This document shows, piece by piece, positions 59,877 to 64,000 of a stretch of 64,000 bases of DNA (position 1 is the stretch's first letter; every line of letters starts with the position of its first letter). The DNA is taken from contig NZ_LN868536.1 in assembly GCF_001261775.1 (NCBI RefSeq), positions 248,001 through 312,000 on the forward strand, in the 5' to 3' direction. The position numbers were made by a program, and so were the translations under genes. Under the pieces are notes generated by a model. That model was not told where the DNA came from, did not search any database, and saw only the letters and a program-made list of their open reading frames with translations. Source of the stretch: Anaeromassilibacillus senegalensis (lineage in GTDB: Bacteria > Bacillota > Clostridia > Oscillospirales > Acutalibacteraceae).

Positions 59877-62309
59877 ATGATAAGAGAAAAAGCGGCGGCA
59901 CAGGTCCCAGAGGGCGCGGGGGGACAGCCGCCGGTCTCCGCGCCCAACCGGCGGGCGGAACTGGAAAACTGGATGGCGGTCCTGCTGCCAACGGCCAAAG
60001 CCGTGGGGCGGCAGCTGATCTTTTTTGCGATCGGCCTGCTCAGCGCGCGCGGCGTCGTATTTGGAAAATACGCACCTTTCGGTGTGGCAGCGGTGGCGGC
60101 TGCGCCGTATCACAGCATGTGGAGCACCGTGCTGGGTTGTGCAATCGGTTATCTGCTCCCTTCTTCTGTGGGGATTCCCATTCATTATCTGGCGGCCATT
60201 CTTGCCGCCGCCGCAATCCGATGGACCATGAATGATCTGGTCCGTATCCGGCAGCATCCAGTCTTTGCGCCGCTGACGGCCTTTTTGCCGACCTTCTGTA
60301 CCGGCATGGCGCTGGCGGTGGTCAACGGATCCACCTCGATGGCAACCGCGATGTACCTGGCGGAATCTCTGCTGGCGGGCGGTGCGGCCTATTTTATGTC
60401 ACATGCCGTTTCGGCGCTCGGTTCCCGGCGCGGGATTTCAGGGCTGAGCGGGCAGGAAGTCGCCTGCGCACTGCTCTCAATGGGTGTGCTGCTGCTGGCG
60501 CTTTCTGATTTGACACTGGGCGGAATTTCCGCAGGACATATCATTGCGGTGGTGGGCATCCTGTTCGCCGCCAAGTACGGCGGCGTAGCGGGCGGCGGTA
60601 TCTCCGGCATTGCGGTGGGGACACTGTTCAGCCTTTCTACCTCCGGACTGAATTATCTCTCCGGCGCGTATGCGCTGGGCGGCCTGATGGCGGGCGTGTT
60701 CTCGCCGGTGGGACGGCTGGCCTCCGCGGTTGCTTTTGTCATTGCCAACGGTGTCGCCTCACTGCAGGTGGGCAACCAGGCGGCGGTGGTCAACGGGCTG
60801 TATGAGGTCATGGCGGCATCGATTCTCTTTATGATTTTACCCAAGGATGCGGGGAACCGTCTGGTGGGCATGCTCTCCAGCGGGGACGACCGTCCCAGGA
60901 CGGATGGCCTGCGCCGTTCCGTCATTATGAAGCTCGACTACGCGGCCAAAGCACTCAGCGGCGTTTCCGAATCCGTGGAGGAGGTCAGCCGCAAGCTCTG
61001 CGCCACCTGTGCGCCGGACATCAACGGCGTATATAAGCGGGCCATCGATGAAACCTGTATGGGCTGCGGCCTGAAAGTGTACTGCTGGGAGCGCAATTAC
61101 AGCGACAGCATGAACGCCTTTAACGACCTGACTTTAAAGCTGCGCAAACGCAGCCGGGTCGACCGCACGGACTTCTGCCCGCAGTTTGCCACGCATTGCA
61201 GCCGCCTGGGAGAAATCGTGGACAGCGTCAACAAAAATTACGCGGAATTCAGTATGCGGGAAGCCGTAGAAGGCCGTTTGGCGCAGGTGCGCGGCATGGT
61301 GGCAACCCAATTTACCACGACCAGCCGCATGCTGGAAGACATGGCGGGCGAAATGGAGCTATTTGAACGGTTTGACTTTGCCGCGGCCCAGAGAGTGGCG
61401 GAGGTCTTGCGCACGGCGGGCGTTACGCCGATCGAAGTGAGCTGCCGGGTGGACCAGTTTAACCGCATGTCCATTGAGGTGGAGGCCATGCAGGTGGAGC
61501 GGCTGCGGATGAACCGCGGCGCTTTGATGAAGGAAATCTCCCGCGCGTGCGGAAAATTGTTTGAGACGCCCTGCATCAGCACGGCGCAGGGAAAGTGCCG
61601 CATGCAGATGAGCGAGCGGCCCATATACCGGGTGCAGACAGGCTGTGCCCAGCATGTCTGCGGCAACGGACAGCTCTGCGGGGACAGCTATTCGCTGTTT
61701 AACGACGGCTGCGGACGGCAGGTGGCGATCATCAGCGACGGTATGGGTTCAGGCGGCAGAGCCGCGGTGGACGGCGCAATGGCGAGCGGCATCCTCTCCC
61801 AGCTGATCAAGGCGGGCATTGGCTTTGATACCTCGCTGAAAATCGTCAACTCCGCACTGGTGGTCAAGAGCGGAGACGAGTCCCTGGCGACTGTGGACAT
61901 GGCGGTCCTCGACCTGTTCAGCGGCAGCCTGGAGGTGCGCAAAGCGGGCGCGCCGATCACGATCCTGCGCAAGAACGGACAGGCCAGGCGCGTGGATGCG
62001 CCCTCCCTGCCGGTCGGCATTCTCAACGAAACCCGGTTTGCCAAAGCCAATGAAATTCTGGAAGAGGGCGACCTGCTTGTCATGATGAGCGACGGCGCGC
62101 TTGCGGCGGGCGACGAGTGGGTCTGTGAATCGGTCGAGCAGTGGCAGGGACAGGACGCGCAGGATTTGGCGGATGAGCTGGTGGCAAGCGCGGTCGCCAG
62201 AAGGTCCGACGGCCATGACGACGATATCACCGTCGTGGTAATGCGGATGACGGTTCCCAAACAGATTCCCAAAAAGGAAGAGGATGACGAACCGGAAGAG
62301 GTTGCGTAA
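59877..62309 (+). CDS. spoIIE: Stage II sporulation protein E
   Basis: An 810-residue membrane phosphatase that dephosphorylates SpoIIAA and so activates sigma-F in the forespore. The ATG at 59877 has AAGGAGAG upstream; an earlier in-frame ATG (59805) lies in the promoter. About ten membrane segments (about 45-325), a central region with CATCAPDINGVYKRAIDETC and CGLKVYCWE, then a PP2C domain (about 590-795) with AIISDGMGSGGRA, VMMSDGALAAGDEW and HDDDITVVV. Length and order match SpoIIE, showing that the organism can probably sporulate. Confidence 0.97.
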   Translation: MIREKAAAQVPEGAGGQPPVSAPNRRAELENWMAVLLPTAKAVGRQLIFFAIGLLSARGVVFGKYAPFGVAAVAAAPYHSMWSTVLGCAIGYLLPSSVGIPIHYLAAILAAAAIRWTMNDLVRIRQHPVFAPLTAFLPTFCTGMALAVVNGSTSMATAMYLAESLLAGGAAYFMSHAVSALGSRRGISGLSGQEVACALLSMGVLLLALSDLTLGGISAGHIIAVVGILFAAKYGGVAGGGISGIAVGTLFSLSTSGLNYLSGAYALGGLMAGVFSPVGRLASAVAFVIANGVASLQVGNQAAVVNGLYEVMAASILFMILPKDAGNRLVGMLSSGDDRPRTDGLRRSVIMKLDYAAKALSGVSESVEEVSRKLCATCAPDINGVYKRAIDETCMGCGLKVYCWERNYSDSMNAFNDLTLKLRKRSRVDRTDFCPQFATHCSRLGEIVDSVNKNYAEFSMREAVEGRLAQVRGMVATQFTTTSRMLEDMAGEMELFERFDFAAAQRVAEVLRTAGVTPIEVSCRVDQFNRMSIEVEAMQVERLRMNRGALMKEISRACGKLFETPCISTAQGKCRMQMSERPIYRVQTGCAQHVCGNGQLCGDSYSLFNDGCGRQVAIISDGMGSGGRAAVDGAMASGILSQLIKAGIGFDTSLKIVNSALVVKSGDESLATVDMAVLDLFSGSLEVRKAGAPITILRKNGQARRVDAPSLPVGILNETRFAKANEILEEGDLLVMMSDGALAAGDEWVCESVEQWQGQDAQDLADELVASAVARRSDGHDDDITVVVMRMTVPKQIPKKEEDDEPEEVA

Positions 62310-62367
62310 AAAGAGTATACTATTTGTATAAAACGTGAGGGTTTGCCTCCTGGTAAAATGAATAGAT

Positions 62368-62405
62368 GAAGAACCCCCCGGATGCGGCAGTCCGGGGGGT
62401 TCTTC
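62368..62405 (+). terminator. Terminator of spoIIE
   Basis: GAAGAACCCCCCGGA pairs with TCCGGGGGGTTCTTC; a 15-bp perfect stem. Confidence 0.85.
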
Positions 62406-62433
62406 GCGTGGGGCTGACAATATATGGTTGATC

Positions 62434-62462
62434 TTGACAGCGCAAACGTTCGGCTTTAGAGT
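62434..62462 (+). promoter_or_regulatory. Probable promoter of the DUF3795 gene
   Basis: TTGACA, 17 bases, TAGAGT; ATG at 62519. Confidence 0.6.
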
Positions 62463-62518
62463 AGAAACAGGACGATATAGAGACGTTGCAAAACCACTTG
62501 TGAAACGAGGAGAAAGAG

Positions 62519-63079
62519 ATGAAAAATTATCACAGACAGCATCCCTGTTTTGCTCTTTGCGGCCTGAACTGTGGCCTGTGTCCCATCCACCATATGAAGA
62601 ACGGCTGCCCCGGATGCGGCGGCGGGGAAGGGCACCAGAAATGTGCGATTGTCACTTGCAGCCTGCAGCATGGCGGCATGGAATATTGTTTTCAATGTGA
62701 GCAATACCCCTGCGATAAATATCGAAACTTTGCGGATTATGACAGCTTTTTAACACATCAGACACAAAAACGGGAGTTTGAACGGGCCAGGAAAATTGGT
62801 TTGGAGGCGTATCTGGATGAGCTGCGCGAAAAGATGCGGATACTGGAGCAGTTGCTGGCCCAGTACAACGATGGGAGGCGCAAAAGCTTTTTCTGCCTTG
62901 CGGTCAACCTTCTGCCGCTGCGGGATACGCGGGCTGTCATGAAACAAATACAGGAGCAGGAGACGGATGCGATGGAGATTAAGGAAAAATCCGCCCTCGC
63001 GGTCCGTTTGTTTAACGCTGCAGCGGCAGAGCGCGGCGTGCTTTTAAAGTTAAAGAAGAAGCCAAAGGAGAAAAAATAA
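62519..63079 (+). CDS. DUF3795-family cysteine-rich protein
   Basis: A 186-residue cytoplasmic protein. The N-terminal half has the family's Cys pattern (CFALCGLNCGLCPIH, NGCPGCGGG, KCAIVTC, CFQCEQYPCDKY), which probably binds zinc or an FeS cluster; the C-terminal half is helical and ends in a Lys-rich tail (KLKKKPKEKK). GAGGAGAAAGAG precedes the ATG. Function is unknown across the family. No terminator was seen between it and the sigma-factor gene. Confidence 0.88.
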   Translation: MKNYHRQHPCFALCGLNCGLCPIHHMKNGCPGCGGGEGHQKCAIVTCSLQHGGMEYCFQCEQYPCDKYRNFADYDSFLTHQTQKREFERARKIGLEAYLDELREKMRILEQLLAQYNDGRRKSFFCLAVNLLPLRDTRAVMKQIQEQETDAMEIKEKSALAVRLFNAAAAERGVLLKLKKKPKEKK

Positions 63080-63286
63080 AATCTTTATGAATTTGTCCTG
63101 TTTATGGTGAAAAAGAGAAAGAACGGCGTTTTCAAAGAGCTTTTCCATCCGTTTGGCGTGAAAAGGATTTTTTGTTAGCTTCAGAGGTAGAAAATTTGAC
63201 AATTTTACTGATGGAACAATAAATGTCAGACTTACTGCGCAGGTCAACAGTCTAAAATGGTAAAGTGGAATGAGAGTAGGGATGAC

Positions 63287-63787
63287 ATGGAACTGCGTGA
63301 AGAACTGGTGGCGTTCCTCACAGAAAACCAGGAAAAATTTTACCGCCTGGCGTTCAGTTATATGCACAGCAAGGACGGGGCGCTGGATGCAATCCAGAAT
63401 GCAATTGTCCGGGCGCTCCAGCACTATCAGGACCTGCGGAACGAGGCGTATCTGAAAACCTGGTTTTATCGAATCCTGGTGAATGAATGCTGTACCTATC
63501 TGCGCAAAAGCGGGCGGGAACGCCTGTATGAACCGGAAGTGCTGCAATGGAAACAGGACAGGCAGCAGGAACAACAGGATCCGGAATGGGAATCGGATTT
63601 GGAAGTTTATGAACGGGTGATAGAATTGCCGGAAGAGAAGCGGACGGTTGTTCTGCTTCGTTTTTACGAGGGACTCTCTCTGCAGGAGATTTCCAAGGTG
63701 ACCAACACGTCGCTCAGCACGGTCAAGTACCGGCTTTACGCCGCCCTGAAACAACTGAAGAGAAGTCTGACGGAGGTATCACAATGA
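63287..63787 (+). CDS. ECF-type RNA polymerase sigma factor
   Basis: A 166-residue sigma factor. Region 2 (about 10-80: FYRLAFSYMHSKDGALDAIQ, ALQHYQDLRNEAYLKTWFYR) and region 4 (about 108-160: LPEEKRTVVLLRFYEGLSLQ, EISKVTNTSLSTVKYRLYAA) are complete. ATG 63287 follows GAGAGTAGGG; the start at 63257 lacks a site. A candidate promoter, TTGACA at 63196, lies upstream. It overlaps its probable anti-sigma gene as ATGA. SigV/SigM-like roles in wall stress are usual. Confidence 0.92.
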   Translation: MELREELVAFLTENQEKFYRLAFSYMHSKDGALDAIQNAIVRALQHYQDLRNEAYLKTWFYRILVNECCTYLRKSGRERLYEPEVLQWKQDRQQEQQDPEWESDLEVYERVIELPEEKRTVVLLRFYEGLSLQEISKVTNTSLSTVKYRLYAALKQLKRSLTEVSQ

Positions 63788-64000
63788 ATCTGGAACAGAA
63801 GGTGCTTCAATCCCAAAGGGTCTACAATAGAATGGAAATCCCAATGGAGCTGGGCATGATGGTAGCGGGCGCAATTCGGAGCGTGCCGGGGAATATCACG
63901 CCGCTGCCGGTGAAAACCAAGAAGACGCGGTGGCGCAAAGCGGTCGCTGCTGTTGCCGCGGTGTTGCTTTGCTTTACCGCGGGACTGAATGCCAGCGAGG
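63784..64000 (+). CDS. Probable anti-sigma factor, 3' truncated by window end
   Basis: The first 72 residues are visible: a cytoplasmic start (MNLEQKVLQSQRVYNRMEIP), then a basic stretch (KTKKTRWRKA) and a membrane segment beginning AVAAVAAVLLCFTAGLNA. The start overlaps the sigma-factor stop (ATGA). The layout is that of RsiV-type (DUF4179/DUF3298) anti-sigma proteins, which hold the sigma factor at the membrane. The deciding extracellular domain is outside the window. Confidence 0.75.
   Translation, partial: MNLEQKVLQSQRVYNRMEIPMELGMMVAGAIRSVPGNITPLPVKTKKTRWRKAVAAVAAVLLCFTAGLNASE

Overview
The window looks like the chromosome of an anaerobic, fermentative, spore-forming Firmicute of class Clostridia, probably in or near the Oscillospiraceae/Acutalibacteraceae. 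The evidence is stage II sporulation phosphatase SpoIIE, an Hfs-type [FeFe]-hydrogenase operon, rubrerythrin, McsA/McsB, TSCPD and DUF3795 proteins, strong AGGAGG ribosome sites, sigma-A type TTGACA/TATAAT promoters, and large multi-domain secreted glycosidases. Genus and species cannot be told from the sequence alone.

Layout. (a) 1-7012: the 3' end of one large secreted protein and a complete secreted GH2 enzyme; both end in FIVAR repeats and the same C-terminal domain. (b) 7234-19688: the most unusual locus. It holds MalF/MalG-type permeases, a MacB-like membrane protein without an ATPase, a HlyD-like adaptor with a long coiled coil, and two paralogous lipoproteins that join a beta-propeller-like half to a solute-binding half. 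An OmpR-type two-component system follows, separated by a 126-bp tandem repeat array. Three promoters here share a 10-bp-period direct repeat at a fixed distance from the -10 box. (c) 19814-22603: rubrerythrin, then a PHP phosphoesterase and a ROK regulator. (d) 22604-29370: a duplicated hairpin-bearing 3' region and a secreted GH97 enzyme. (e) 29702-35929: one long operon, HD protein, VanR/VanS-like pair, BtuFCD-type importer (the permease has a damaged segment) and a siroheme/FeS protein. (f) 36125-42333: a second two-component pair and a secreted GH84 hexosaminidase. (g) 42421-44363: an autoregulated GntR/ABC-2 operon. (h) 44497-50897: a membrane-anchored orphan, a small conserved protein and the Hfs-type hydrogenase operon. 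(i) 51055-56583: a second ABC-2 exporter, a PHP protein, a TSCPD protein, a tiny Cys/Gly-rich membrane protein, McsA/McsB and an orphan. (j) 56718-64000: trpS with an aminotransferase, a divergent small XRE/orphan pair, spoIIE, a DUF3795 protein and a sigma/anti-sigma pair cut by the window end.

How it fits together: the secreted GH2, GH97 and GH84 enzymes would cut galactosides, alpha-galactosides or alpha-glucosides, and N-acetylhexosamine glycans outside the cell. Fermentation would dispose of electrons as hydrogen through the Hfs-type operon. Three two-component systems and several lipoproteins suggest heavy investment in sensing the surroundings. The region at 7-20 kb is the best candidate for an undescribed transport/sensing system. 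All functions are inferred from sequence motifs read by eye; no database search was possible.
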